Source: Curtobacterium sp. TC1
GTDB taxonomy: Bacteria > Actinomycetota > Actinomycetes > Actinomycetales > Microbacteriaceae
Length of the DNA: 64,000 nucleotides
Direction: 5' to 3'
Assembly (NCBI RefSeq): GCF_019844075.1
Contig: NZ_CP081964.1
Span: 2,666,001 to 2,730,000, forward strand
The first letter of the stretch is position 1. Each line of letters begins with the position of its first letter. Positions 52,196 through 61,336 of this stretch are shown piece by piece. A program made the position numbers and the translations under genes. The notes beneath the pieces were generated by a model, which was not told where the DNA came from, made no database searches, and saw nothing but the letters and a program-made list of their open reading frames with translations.

Positions 52196-53362
52196 TCAGC
52201 CGCGCGCGACACGCACCCGGTCCGCGAACGCCGCGTGCAGCGGGTGCTCCGCGGCCAGGCCGGTGATCTGCGTCACCACGTCGGCATCGGACGTGTCCGA
52301 GGCCAGGAGTGCCTGCAGCTCGACGCTCTGCTCGTCGTCCGCGACGTCGAAGCGGAGCGCCGCGCCCATCGCGTCGAGCAGCGCGGTCGGCTCGGTGCCG
52401 TCCTCGGCCAACGACGCGGCCGGCGAGACGAAGCGCTCGTCGCGCGACAGCTTGCGGAGGGGCTGACGGCCGACGCGCGTCACCGTGTCGGGCAGGTGCG
52501 GGTTCTCGAACCGCGCGATGATCGCCTGGACGTAGGCACGGTGCACCTCGGGGTCGAGTTCGTGACGCCGCACGAGCAGGTCGCTCGTCTCGGCGAGCAC
52601 GGACTCGAGCTCGGAGCGCACGGCCGGGATCGCGACGGCGTCGGAGATCTTGTCCGCACCGGCGACGAAGCCGTGGTACGCGACGGTGGCGTGCCCGGTG
52701 TTGACCGTGAAGAGCTTGCGCTCGATCGAGGCGGCGAGGCCGTCGACGTAGTGCGCACCGGGGATCTCCGGCTCGTTCCCGCCGAACGGCGTGCGGTCGA
52801 TGGCCCACTCGAAGTAGGTCTCGACGGTGACGTCCAGGCCGGCACCCTCGGGCTGGGCCGGCACGATGCGGTCGACGGCGGTGTTCGCGAAGACGGCCTT
52901 CGCCAGCGCCGCGTCGCGGCCCTCGGCCGGGAGCGCGTCGACGATGAACTCGCGCAGGCGGTCCGTGGCGTTCAGCGCGTTCTCGCACGCCATCACGGCG
53001 ATCGGAGCGGCCGAGGCGTCGCGGGCGACGAGCGCACGCGCGATGACCGGGGCGATGAACTTCAGGACGTTCGGGCCCACGGCGCAGGTGACGACGGCGG
53101 CGGCGGCGATCTCGGCGACGACACCGTCCTCGTCCTGCGCGCTGTTCAGCGCACGGAAGTTCGTGACCTCGTGGTCCTGCGCGCCGGCGCCGACCTCGTG
53201 GACGGTGTACGAGTCGGCGGCGGCCAGGGCGTCGATCAACGGCGCGGCGACGTCGGCGAAGACGACCTCGTAGCCCGCTTCGTGCAGGAGCAGCCCGACG
53301 AAGCCGCGGCCGATGTTGCCGGCTCCGAAGTGGACGGCGGTGCCCCGGTCGGTGGTGCTCAC
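52196..53362 (-). CDS. mtlD: Mannitol-1-phosphate 5-dehydrogenase
   Basis: Oxidises mannitol-1-phosphate from the PTS to fructose-6-phosphate with NAD+. 388 residues. [20 protein letters not shown] is the Rossmann start of polyol long-chain dehydrogenases. [31 protein letters not shown] and [17 protein letters not shown] are the catalytic-domain signatures. Its ATG overlaps the mtlF stop, so the two are coupled. Confidence 0.95.
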   Translation of the reverse strand: MSTTDRGTAVHFGAGNIGRGFVGLLLHEAGYEVVFADVAAPLIDALAAADSYTVHEVGAGAQDHEVTNFRALNSAQDEDGVVAEIAAAAVVTCAVGPNVLKFIAPVIARALVARDASAAPIAVMACENALNATDRLREFIVDALPAEGRDAALAKAVFANTAVDRIVPAQPEGAGLDVTVETYFEWAIDRTPFGGNEPEIPGAHYVDGLAASIERKLFTVNTGHATVAYHGFVAGADKISDAVAIPAVRSELESVLAETSDLLVRRHELDPEVHRAYVQAIIARFENPHLPDTVTRVGRQPLRKLSRDERFVSPAASLAEDGTEPTALLDAMGAALRFDVADDEQSVELQALLASDTSDADVVTQITGLAAEHPLHAAFADRVRVARG

Positions 53363-53796
53363 TCGTTGACCTCGCCGAGGATCGACAGGATCGCGCTGGT
53401 GTCGGCCGCGTCGGTGAGCTTCTGGACCTCGTCCTCGTCGGAGAACACGATCGCGATCTTGGACAGGATGTCGAGGTGCTCGTTGTTCACGCCGGCGATG
53501 CCGACGACGAAGCGCACGGGGTTGCCGTCCCAGTCGATCGGGCTGGCGTAGCGGATGAACGACAGTGCGGACGAATTGATGGCGTCCTTCGCGTCGTTGG
53601 TGCCGTGCGGGATGGCGAGGAAGTTGCCCATGTACGTGGACACGCTCTTCTCGCGCTCGAGCATCGCCGGGTAGTAGTCAGCGGTGACCGCGCCCGCAGC
53701 CTCGAGGATCTCGGCCGCCTCCTTCATCGCCTCCGACTTGGTCGGCGCGGTGTCCTCGGTGTGGATCCGGATCTGGCTCTCCTGCAGGACGGGCAT
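53359..53796 (-). CDS. mtlF: PTS mannitol-specific EIIA
   Basis: 145-residue separate IIA component that moves phosphate from HPr to Mtl[19 protein letters not shown] places the phospho-His at 64, and [18 protein letters not shown] is typical of the mannitol branch. It sits between mtlA and mtlD in transcription order and overlaps mtlD by 4 bp. A GGAGAACC site precedes the ATG. Confidence 0.94.
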   Translation of the reverse strand: MPVLQESQIRIHTEDTAPTKSEAMKEAAEILEAAGAVTADYYPAMLEREKSVSTYMGNFLAIPHGTNDAKDAINSSALSFIRYASPIDWDGNPVRFVVGIAGVNNEHLDILSKIAIVFSDEDEVQKLTDAADTSAILSILGEVNE

Positions 53797-53826
53797 CGTG
53801 GTTCTCCTTGGTGTTCGAGGGCGTGT

Positions 53827-53857
53827 CGGAGGGGACGGGTCAGCCCCGTCCCCTCCG
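53827..53857 (-). terminator. Hairpin between mtlA and mtlF
   Basis: A perfect 13-bp stem (CGGAGGGGACGGG) with a 5-base loop in the 89-bp gap. It could cause partial termination or protect the mtlA message end; it does not belong to the GGGAGGC family. Confidence 0.6.
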
Positions 53858-53885
53858 ATACTGCACTTCGTTACTGGTGGTGGCG

Positions 53886-55424
53886 TTACTGGTTCTTGAG
53901 CTGCTCGACGACCTGGTCGTACTGCGGCGCGTTCATGAAGTTGCCGACCGACACGTGCTGTGCGTTCGGGTTCTTCTGCTTGGCGCGGTCCGTCAGTTCC
54001 TCCTGCGTGATGATCAGGTCCTCGTCACCGGTCAGGTTCGCGATCGCCTTGTTGGACACCGTGACCCCTTCGATGCCCGCCTTCTTGATCTTGTTGCGCA
54101 GGACGCTGGCGCCCATGGCGCTCGAGCCCATGCCCGCGTCGCAGGCGAAGACCAGGTTCTGGACCTTCGTCGCGGTGGCGGTGGTGCCCGACGCGGCGGC
54201 CTCTTCGGTGTTCGCCGGGGCGTTGGTGCCGAGCAGACCCGCCGTCGCCGAGTTGACGTCGCGGCCCTTGTTCGCCTGGAGCTTCGCCATCGCGGCACTC
54301 ATGTCGCCGCCGCCGTTGGCCAGGTCGCGCTTGCGGCTGGCGAGCAGGAAGAACGACGAGACCGCGAAGGACACCGCGGCGGACAGGACGACCGACAGGA
54401 TGACGCCGAGGAAGCTGTTGCGCTCCGTGGCACCGAGCACGGCGAAGATCGACCCGGGCGACGCCGGAGCGACGAGGCCGGACTGGAACGCGACGTTCGT
54501 CGCGACGCCCGTGGCACCACCGAGGATGACGGCGATGAACAGGACCGGCTTCTGCAGCACGTACGGGAAGTAGATCTCGTGGATGCCACCGAAGAACTGG
54601 ATGATGATCGCGCCGGGAGCGGTCGAGCGCGCGATGCCGACACCGAAGAAGGTGAAGGCGAGGAGCAGACCGAGGCCGGGGCCGGGGTTCGCCTCGAGCA
54701 GGAACAGGATCGACTTGCCCGACTCCTGGACCTGCTGCGCGCCGAGCTGGTCGAGCACACCGTGGTTGATCGCGTTGTTGAGGAAGAACACCTTGGCCGG
54801 CTCGATGATGACGCTGGCGAGCGGCAGCAGCGAGTGCTGGACGAGGAAGTTGACCGCGTCGCCGAGGCCCTCGGCGATGAGCTTGAACAGCGGGGCGAGC
54901 CAGAAGAACCCGGCCATCGCCAGACCGAAGCCGAGGATGCCGGCCGCGTAGTTGTTGACGAGCATCTCGAAGCCCGGCTTGATCTTGCCGTCCCAGATCT
55001 TGTCGATCTGCTTGATGAGGTACGCACCGAGCGGTCCGCAGATCATCGCACCGAGGATCATCGTGGTGCCGTTCGCACCGATGATGACGCCCATGGTCAT
55101 GATCGACCCGACGACGGCGCCGCGGGTCTCGTAGACCATCCGGCCGCCCTGGATCGCGATCGCGAGCGGGATGAGGTAGGTCAGGATCGGCCCGACCAGG
55201 CCGACGTTGGCGACGCCGCCCGTCTCACCGAAACCACCGAGGATGCCCACGGGCGTCCAGCCGGTCTCGATGAAGAAGGCGGTGATGATGCCCCACGCGA
55301 TGAAGATCGCGATGTTGGGCATGACCATGCCGGAGAGGAACGTGCCGAACTTCTGAACGGCGACGCGTGCGCCGCCCCGCGACTTCGCGGGTGCGTCGGG
55401 CGCTGCAACGGACGACGTTGTCAT
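53886..55424 (-). CDS. mtlA: PTS mannitol-specific EIICB
   Basis: Membrane permease and phosphorylating subunit for mannitol. 512 residues. The IIC part begins KFGTFLSGMVMPNIAIFIAW, followed by about eight helices including GAMICGPLGAYLIKQID and GGIHEIYFPYVLQKP. A ~70-residue linker leads to the IIB domain, with the phospho-Cys in VFACDAGMGSSAMG at about 428. The fused IIA of some homologs is absent and supplied by mtlF. Confidence 0.95.
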   Translation of the reverse strand: MTTSSVAAPDAPAKSRGGARVAVQKFGTFLSGMVMPNIAIFIAWGIITAFFIETGWTPVGILGGFGETGGVANVGLVGPILTYLIPLAIAIQGGRMVYETRGAVVGSIMTMGVIIGANGTTMILGAMICGPLGAYLIKQIDKIWDGKIKPGFEMLVNNYAAGILGFGLAMAGFFWLAPLFKLIAEGLGDAVNFLVQHSLLPLASVIIEPAKVFFLNNAINHGVLDQLGAQQVQESGKSILFLLEANPGPGLGLLLAFTFFGVGIARSTAPGAIIIQFFGGIHEIYFPYVLQKPVLFIAVILGGATGVATNVAFQSGLVAPASPGSIFAVLGATERNSFLGVILSVVLSAAVSFAVSSFFLLASRKRDLANGGGDMSAAMAKLQANKGRDVNSATAGLLGTNAPANTEEAAASGTTATATKVQNLVFACDAGMGSSAMGASVLRNKIKKAGIEGVTVSNKAIANLTGDEDLIITQEELTDRAKQKNPNAQHVSVGNFMNAPQYDQVVEQLKNQ

Positions 55425-55492
55425 GTGCGGTGACTTTCTGTGTGGTGGAGCTGCTGCGTGGTGCGGGGAGGGGTGGTGCCGGTGGTGCGTGC

Positions 55493-57148
55493 TCAGGCGG
55501 CGTGCGCTGCGGCCGCGGCGGACTTCGCGGCCGCCGCCGTGCTCGCGGCGAGTGCCGCCTGGGCCATCTCACGGGCCTGCTCGAGCGTGTGCTGACCGAG
55601 TTCGGCGCGCACGTCGGCCAGGGCCGCGGGAGTCATGGAGAGGGTGGTGGCGCCGAGGCCGACGAGCACCACGGCGAGCAGCGGGTCGGCCGCGGCCTCA
55701 CCGCAGATGCCGACGGCCTTGCCCGCGTCGGCACCGGCCGCTCCGAGCTGCGCGACGAGGCGCAGGACGGCGGGGTGCCACGGGTCCTGGTACGACGCGA
55801 CGGTGCCGAGCATGCGGTCGGCGGCCATCGTGTACTGGGTCAGGTCGTTCGTGCCGATCGACACGAAGTCCGCGTTCTGGAAGACCTGTTCGGCCATCAG
55901 GGCGAGCGACGGTACCTCGGCCATCACGCCGGCGGTGCGGATGCCGAGCTCGCGGGCCAGGGTGACGAAGTACTCGGTCTCCTCGGCGTCGGCGACCATC
56001 GGGGCCATGACCCAGAGGTCCGCCTCGGTCGCGGCGTCGGCCTGGGCCAGGGCGACGAGCTGGTCGCGCAGGACCTCGGGGTGGTTCCGCAGCGCACGGA
56101 GGCCACGGCGGCCGAGCGCGGGGTTCTCCTCGTCCTTGTCGGTGAGGAACGGCAGCGGCTTGTCGGCACCGGCGTCGAGCGCGCGGACGACGACCTTCTT
56201 GCCCGGGAACGCGGCGAGGAGCTGGCGGTACGACTCGGTCTGCTCGTCGACGGTCGGCGCCTTCGGCGAGTCGAGGAAGAGGAACTCGGTGCGGAAGAGC
56301 CCCACGCCCTCCGCACCGAGAGCAACGGCACCCGCGGCGTCGGCGGGGCTGCCGAGGTTCGCGAGCAGGGGCACGACGTGACCGTCGGCGAGGGCACCGG
56401 CGGTGAGCGGTGCGGCGGCTGCGGCGAGCCGGTCGGCGATGCGCTGCTCGACCTCGGACACGAGCGACTCGGACGGCTCGGTGACGACGGTGCCGGCGAC
56501 GGCGTCGACCACGATCGCCTGACCGTCGACGAGGTCGTCGGCGCCGGTGACGCCGACGATCGCGGTGATGCCCTTGGCGCGGGCGAGGATCGCGGTGTGC
56601 GAAGTCGGACCGCCGTCGCGGGTGACCAGCGCGAGGACCTTGTCGAGGTCCAGCAGCGCGGTGTCGGCCGGGGCGAGGTCACGGGCGACGAGGACGAAGG
56701 GGGTGTCCGACTCGGGGACCCCGGGGGCGTGCACGCCGCGGAGCTTCGCGATGATGCGCTGGGCGACGTCGTCGAGGTCGGCTGCGCGCTCCCCCATGTA
56801 GCCGCCCATGCCGACGAGCAGGTCGCGGAACTGGGCGAACGCCTCGTACACGGCGCGCTCGGCGTTGGTGCCGCCGTCGATGCGCGTGTGCACGTCGTCG
56901 AGGAGCGTCGGGTCCTGCGCCATGAGCGCCTGCGCCTCGAGCACGGCCTGGGCGTCGCCGCCGGCGAGCTGTCCGCGCTTGTTGAGGTCCTCGGCCACGG
57001 CGGCCAGTGCGTCGTGCACGGCCTGCTTCGCGTCGTCCGCCGAACCGGTCAGGGCGTCCTTCGACGGTTCGCCGAGCGGGTCCGCCATGCGGAGCACGGG
57101 GCCGTGGGCGACGCCACGGCCGACGCCGGTGCCGAGCAGTTCGGACAT
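55493..57148 (-). CDS. ptsI: Phosphoenolpyruvate-protein phosphotransferase (PTS Enzyme I)
   Basis: Starts the PTS chain by moving phosphate from PEP to HPr. 551 residues. GVGRGVAHGPVLRM opens the N-domain, and VTRDGGPTSHTAILARA holds the phospho-His at about 184. FRTEFLFLDS, RALDAGADKPLPFLTD and FVSIGTNDLTQYTMAADR are PEP-binding signatures. GICGEAAADPLL carries the conserved catalytic Cys. The ATG has an AAGGAG site. An Ala-rich tail ends it. It lies upstream of mtlA on the same strand, so mannitol genes may be read from its promoter. Confidence 0.95.
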   Translation of the reverse strand: MSELLGTGVGRGVAHGPVLRMADPLGEPSKDALTGSADDAKQAVHDALAAVAEDLNKRGQLAGGDAQAVLEAQALMAQDPTLLDDVHTRIDGGTNAERAVYEAFAQFRDLLVGMGGYMGERAADLDDVAQRIIAKLRGVHAPGVPESDTPFVLVARDLAPADTALLDLDKVLALVTRDGGPTSHTAILARAKGITAIVGVTGADDLVDGQAIVVDAVAGTVVTEPSESLVSEVEQRIADRLAAAAAPLTAGALADGHVVPLLANLGSPADAAGAVALGAEGVGLFRTEFLFLDSPKAPTVDEQTESYRQLLAAFPGKKVVVRALDAGADKPLPFLTDKDEENPALGRRGLRALRNHPEVLRDQLVALAQADAATEADLWVMAPMVADAEETEYFVTLARELGIRTAGVMAEVPSLALMAEQVFQNADFVSIGTNDLTQYTMAADRMLGTVASYQDPWHPAVLRLVAQLGAAGADAGKAVGICGEAAADPLLAVVLVGLGATTLSMTPAALADVRAELGQHTLEQAREMAQAALAASTAAAAKSAAAAAHAA

Positions 57149-57241
57149 TCGAGACTCCTTCATCTCACACGCGCTTGCGGTGGGGTGTTCGTTCGGTGCG
57201 CGCACGGCTGAGACGGGACCTCGCCGGTGCGGCTGAGCAGC

Positions 57242-57289
57242 ACACTACCCCGATCCGCGTTGACAAACAAACACATCCGGGGATAAAAA
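57242..57289. promoter_or_regulatory. Overlapping divergent promoters for ptsI and the DeoR regulator
   Basis: This is an AT-rich patch. On the plus strand TTGACA (57260-57265) is 18 bases from TAAAAA (57284-57289). On the minus strand TTGTTT (57265-57270) is 17 bases from TAGTGT (57242-57247). The two -35 elements share CAAACAAACA repeats, which a DeoR-type regulator could bind to control both genes together. Confidence 0.55.
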
Positions 57290-57400
57290 TGCAGAAACAG
57301 ATGCCCGTTTGCGTCTGGCGGCCAGCCGCTCCGGTTCGGTTCCGTCAGGTTCGTGCCCGGACATGTCCGTTCCGTTCCGACCAGGAGACGACGAGGTCCG

Positions 57401-58171
57401 ATGTACGCACCAGAACGCCACCAGCGCATCGTCGAGCAGGCGCGCGCGCAGGGGCGGGTCGACGTCAAGGACCTCGCCGAACTGCTCGAGGTCACGCCGG
57501 AGACCATCCGTCGCGACCTGACGAGCCTCGAACGCCGCGGGCTGGTCCGACGTGCCCACGGCGGCGCGATCCCCGTCGAGCGCATCACGATCCACCCCGG
57601 CGTCGGCGACCGCGGCGGCATCAACCAGGCCGAGAAGATGGTCATCGCCGAGGCCGCGCTCGAGGAGCTGCCGGAGAACGGCTCGGTCATGATCGACGCC
57701 GGCACCTCCACCATCTGCCTGGCCGAGATGCTGCCGACCGACCGCGGACTCACCGTCGTCACGCACTCGCTCCCCGTGGCGATGGCCGTCGCGAACCGTC
57801 CGGGCATCGACCTCCACCTGCTCGGCGGCAACATCCGCAGCGACTCCCTGGCCGGCGTCGGCACGTGGACGCACCAGCTCATCGGCATGGTCAGCGTCGA
57901 CGTCGCCTTCGTGAGCATCAACGGCATCACCCCGGAGCGCGGCCTGACGACCCACAACATGGCCGAGGCGGCGGTGAAGTCGGCGATGATCAAGTCCGCC
58001 CGACGGAGCATCCTGCTCGCCGACCACACCAAGTTCGGTCGCGAGGAGTTCGGCCGCGTCGCACCCCTCGCCGCCATCGACACGATCATCACCGACCCCG
58101 CCGTCAACCTCGACCTGGTCCGCGAGGTCGAGGCCGCCGGCACCGAGGTGTTCTGGCCCGGTCGACCCTGA
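57401..58171 (+). CDS. DeoR/GlpR-family transcriptional regulator of PTS genes
   Basis: 256 residues. The N-terminal helix-turn-helix (RHQRIVEQARAQGRVDVKDL...TPETIRRDLTSLERRG) is the DeoR signature. The sensor domain has MIDAGTSTICLAEML, LLGGNIRSDSLAGVG and LLADHTKFGREEFGRVAPL, the sugar-phosphate-binding pattern. I chose the ATG at 57401 with GAGG upstream rather than an in-frame start at 57353. Placement between ptsI and ptsH points to control of PTS genes by a sugar phosphate such as fructose-1-phosphate or mannitol-1-phosphate; which one is unknown. Confidence 0.88.
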   Translation: MYAPERHQRIVEQARAQGRVDVKDLAELLEVTPETIRRDLTSLERRGLVRRAHGGAIPVERITIHPGVGDRGGINQAEKMVIAEAALEELPENGSVMIDAGTSTICLAEMLPTDRGLTVVTHSLPVAMAVANRPGIDLHLLGGNIRSDSLAGVGTWTHQLIGMVSVDVAFVSINGITPERGLTTHNMAEAAVKSAMIKSARRSILLADHTKFGREEFGRVAPLAAIDTIITDPAVNLDLVREVEAAGTEVFWPGRP

Positions 58172-58240
58172 CCGCTCGCCCGACCCGCCCATCCGGCGCT
58201 CGCTAGCATGAGCGCACCACCCATCGACAGGAGTACATCG

Positions 58241-58513
58241 ATGTCCGAAGCCACCCGCACCGTGACCGTCGCCAGCGCGTCCGGACTGCACGCGCGCCCC
58301 GCGTCCCTCTTCGTCCAGACCGTGACGGCCTCGGGCCACCAGGTCACGATCGCCAAGGGCGACAAGTCCGGCAACGCCGGCAGCATCCTCGCCCTGCTCG
58401 GCCTGGGCATCGAGAACGGCGACGAGGTCGCCCTCACCGTGACCGGCGACAACGCCGAGACGACCGCCGACAGCCTGGTCGAGTTCCTGCAGACGGACCA
58501 CGACGCGGCCTGA
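58241..58513 (+). CDS. ptsH: Phosphocarrier protein HPr
   Basis: Relays phosphate from Enzyme I to EIIA proteins. 90 residues. ASGLHARPASLFVQ has the phospho-His at 17; KSGNAGSILALLGLGI covers the region of the regulatory Ser in firmicute HPr. A CAGGAG site precedes the ATG, and TAGCAT at 58205-58210 is a possible -10. It is followed by a GGGAGGC-family terminator. Confidence 0.95.
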   Translation: MSEATRTVTVASASGLHARPASLFVQTVTASGHQVTIAKGDKSGNAGSILALLGLGIENGDEVALTVTGDNAETTADSLVEFLQTDHDAA

Positions 58514-58524
58514 TCGCGCGGTTC

Positions 58525-58572
58525 GACGGACGGGAGGCACGGTGCCAGCTGGCACCGTGCGTCCCGTCCGTC
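58525..58572. repeat. GGGAGGC-family palindrome, copy 7
   Basis: A 24-bp stem without loop and with a single mismatch (arm starts GACGGACGGGAGGCACGG, centre CCAGCTGG). It lies 12 bp after the ptsH stop, as expected for its terminator. Confidence 0.85.
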
Positions 58573-58631
58573 CGTGCTCGCCCCCACCGCCCCGCCCCGC
58601 CCCGCTGTCCCGCCCACCGCCCCGCCCCGGG

Positions 58632-58651
58632 GGTTCCGAAATCTCGGAACC
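58632..58651. promoter_or_regulatory. Small inverted repeat upstream of xthA
   Basis: GGTTCCGA and TCGGAACC are separated by AATC. The right arm shares GGAACCTCGG with the 32-bp tandem repeat that follows, so it may be part of the same element. Function unknown. Confidence 0.35.
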
Positions 58652-58675
58652 TCGGTGTCCCTCCGGGCGATCTGC

Positions 58676-58739
58676 GGAACCTCGGCGACGCGCACACGGC
58701 GAGTCGTGGAACCTCGGCGACGGGCGCACGGCGAGTCGT
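58676..58739. repeat. 32-bp tandem repeat, two copies plus partial third
   Basis: The unit starts GGAACCTCGGCGACG and ends GGCGAGTCGT; copies lie at 58676-58707 and 58708-58739, with GGAGCCTCG starting a third. It fills the 283-bp gap between ptsH and xthA together with copy 7 and a C-rich stretch. Confidence 0.85.
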
Positions 58740-58783
58740 GGAGCCTCGAACCGGTGCGGCCCAGGGCTGTCGGCACCCGCCGA

Positions 58784-58789
58784 TAAGGT
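58784..58789 (+). promoter_or_regulatory. -10 element of xthA
   Basis: TAAGGT seven bases before the ATG at 58797. AAGGTGG could also act as a ribosome site, so leaderless versus leadered is undecided. Confidence 0.4.
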
Positions 58790-58796
58790 GGTCTGC

Positions 58797-59639
58797 ATGA
58801 CACGCCTGCGCCTCGCATCCGTCAACGTGAACGGCGTCCGCGCCGCCTTCCGCAAGGGCATGGGCGACTGGCTCGCCACCCGCGACGTCGACGTGCTGGC
58901 CCTGCAGGAGGTCCGTGCCTCGACCGAGGACCTCGAAGGTCTGCTCGGCGACGGGTGGGACATCGTGCACGACCCGGCCACCGCGAAGGGCCGGGCGGGG
59001 GTCGCGATCGCCTCGCGGCACTCCGCGCACATCCACCGCGTCGCGCTCGGACCCGACGACTTCGACTCCGCCGGCCGGTGGCTCGAGGCCGACTACGAGA
59101 TCGGCGGCACCACGGTCACGGTCGTGTCCACCTACGTCCACTCGGGCGAGGTCGACACCCCCAAGCAGGACGAGAAGTGGAAGTTCCTCGACGCCATGAC
59201 CGAGCGGCTGCCCGCACTCCGAGCGCACAACCCGCTCGCCGTCGTCGTCGGTGACCTGAACGTCGGGCACGACCAGCGCGACATCAAGAACTGGAAGGGC
59301 AACGTCAAGCGTGCGGGCTTCCTGCCGCGCGAGCGTGCCTACTTCTCGCGCTTCTTCGGTGCCGACGGCGAACCGGTCGAGGGCGCGGACGGCTCGACGG
59401 GGCCCGGCCTCGGTTGGGTGGACGTCGGGCGCGCGCAGGCCGGCGACGTCGAGGGGCCCTACACGTGGTGGTCCTGGCGCGGACAGGCGTTCGACAACGA
59501 CACCGGCTGGCGCATCGACTACCAGATGGCCACGCCCGACCTCGCGGCGAAGGTCACGGAGTACACGGTCGACCGGGCTTCGGCGTACGACCAGCGATGG
59601 TCCGACCACGCCCCCGTGGTCGTCGACTACGAACTCTGA
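58797..59639 (+). CDS. xthA: Exodeoxyribonuclease III / AP endonuclease
   Basis: Base-excision repair enzyme cutting at abasic sites and removing 3' blocks. 280 residues. LRLASVNVNGVRAAFRKG, DVDVLALQEVRA (metal-binding Glu), VVSTYVHSGEVDTP, VVVGDLNVGHDQRDI (catalytic Asp/Asn) and RWSDHAPVVVDYEL (C-terminal S-D-H) are in family order. The start ATG was fixed by the conserved N-terminus. Confidence 0.94.
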   Translation: MTRLRLASVNVNGVRAAFRKGMGDWLATRDVDVLALQEVRASTEDLEGLLGDGWDIVHDPATAKGRAGVAIASRHSAHIHRVALGPDDFDSAGRWLEADYEIGGTTVTVVSTYVHSGEVDTPKQDEKWKFLDAMTERLPALRAHNPLAVVVGDLNVGHDQRDIKNWKGNVKRAGFLPRERAYFSRFFGADGEPVEGADGSTGPGLGWVDVGRAQAGDVEGPYTWWSWRGQAFDNDTGWRIDYQMATPDLAAKVTEYTVDRASAYDQRWSDHAPVVVDYEL

Positions 59640-60692
<1,053 letters not shown>

Positions 60693-60694
60693 CC

Positions 60695-61252
60695 GTGCTG
60701 CCGGTCACGCTGGAGTCCGCCGGGGTCCGACTCGACGTCCCGACCCGGGCGGACACCGCGGCCATCACCGATGCCTGCCAGGACCCGGACATCGTCCGCT
60801 GGACGACGATCCCGACGCCGTACCGCGAGCAGGACGCACGGACGTTCGTCGACGCCCTCGTCGGTCCGGGGTGGGCATCGGACCGCGAGTACACCTGGGC
60901 GATCCGTCGCCGCGGATCGACCTGGCTCGAGGGGATCATCGGCTACCGCACGGCGGGCCGTGACCTCGGCTTCTGGCTGGCGCCCTCGGCCCGCGGTGCC
61001 GGCTTGATGCACGACGCGGTCGAGCTCGTCGTGGAGTGGGCGTTCGCCGACGGAGCCCCGGACGTCTACTGGGAGTGCTACGAGGGCAACACGGCGTCGG
61101 CCGCGGTCGCCCGGAGCGCCGGGTTCTCGTTCACCGGCGTCGGGCCCGCACGGATCCCCGGACGCGACGGCGGACCGACGACCGCGTGGACCGCCCTGCG
61201 CCGGGCCGACAGTGCGCCCGCATCGGACCTCCCGTGGCCCGACGCTCCGTGA
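60695..61252 (+). CDS. GNAT-family N-acetyltransferase (RimJ/RimL-like)
   Basis: 185 residues. RLDVPTRADTAAITDACQD is the usual start of RimJ/RimL-like GNATs. DLGFWLAPSARGAGLMHDAV is the acetyl-CoA binding loop (R-G-x-G type), and WECYEGNTASAAVARSAGF the conserved N-x-x-S region. The GTG start follows trpS closely, so translation is probably coupled. Substrate unknown. Confidence 0.85.
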   Translation: MLPVTLESAGVRLDVPTRADTAAITDACQDPDIVRWTTIPTPYREQDARTFVDALVGPGWASDREYTWAIRRRGSTWLEGIIGYRTAGRDLGFWLAPSARGAGLMHDAVELVVEWAFADGAPDVYWECYEGNTASAAVARSAGFSFTGVGPARIPGRDGGPTTAWTALRRADSAPASDLPWPDAP

Positions 61253-61324
61253 CGCAGCGCCCCGTGACCCGGTCCCGCATGACGCCACGCTCCCGACGAT
61301 GACGCGTCACCGATCCACCGCCGG

Positions 61325-61330
61325 TAGGCT
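61325..61330 (+). promoter_or_regulatory. -10 element, leaderless ribD transcript
   Basis: TAGGCT six bases before the ribD GTG. The short gap leaves no room for an FMN riboswitch. Confidence 0.5.
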
Positions 61331-61336
61331 CGATCC

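Noticed and set aside
53808..57211. Long plus-strand open frames opposite mtlA and ptsI
   Set aside because: Composition is typical of antisense frames in high-GC DNA, and the minus strand has unmistakable PTS signatures.
61253..61336. FMN riboswitch upstream of ribD
   Set aside because: The gap is 84 bp with a -10 box six bases before the start; no room and no recognisable FMN element.
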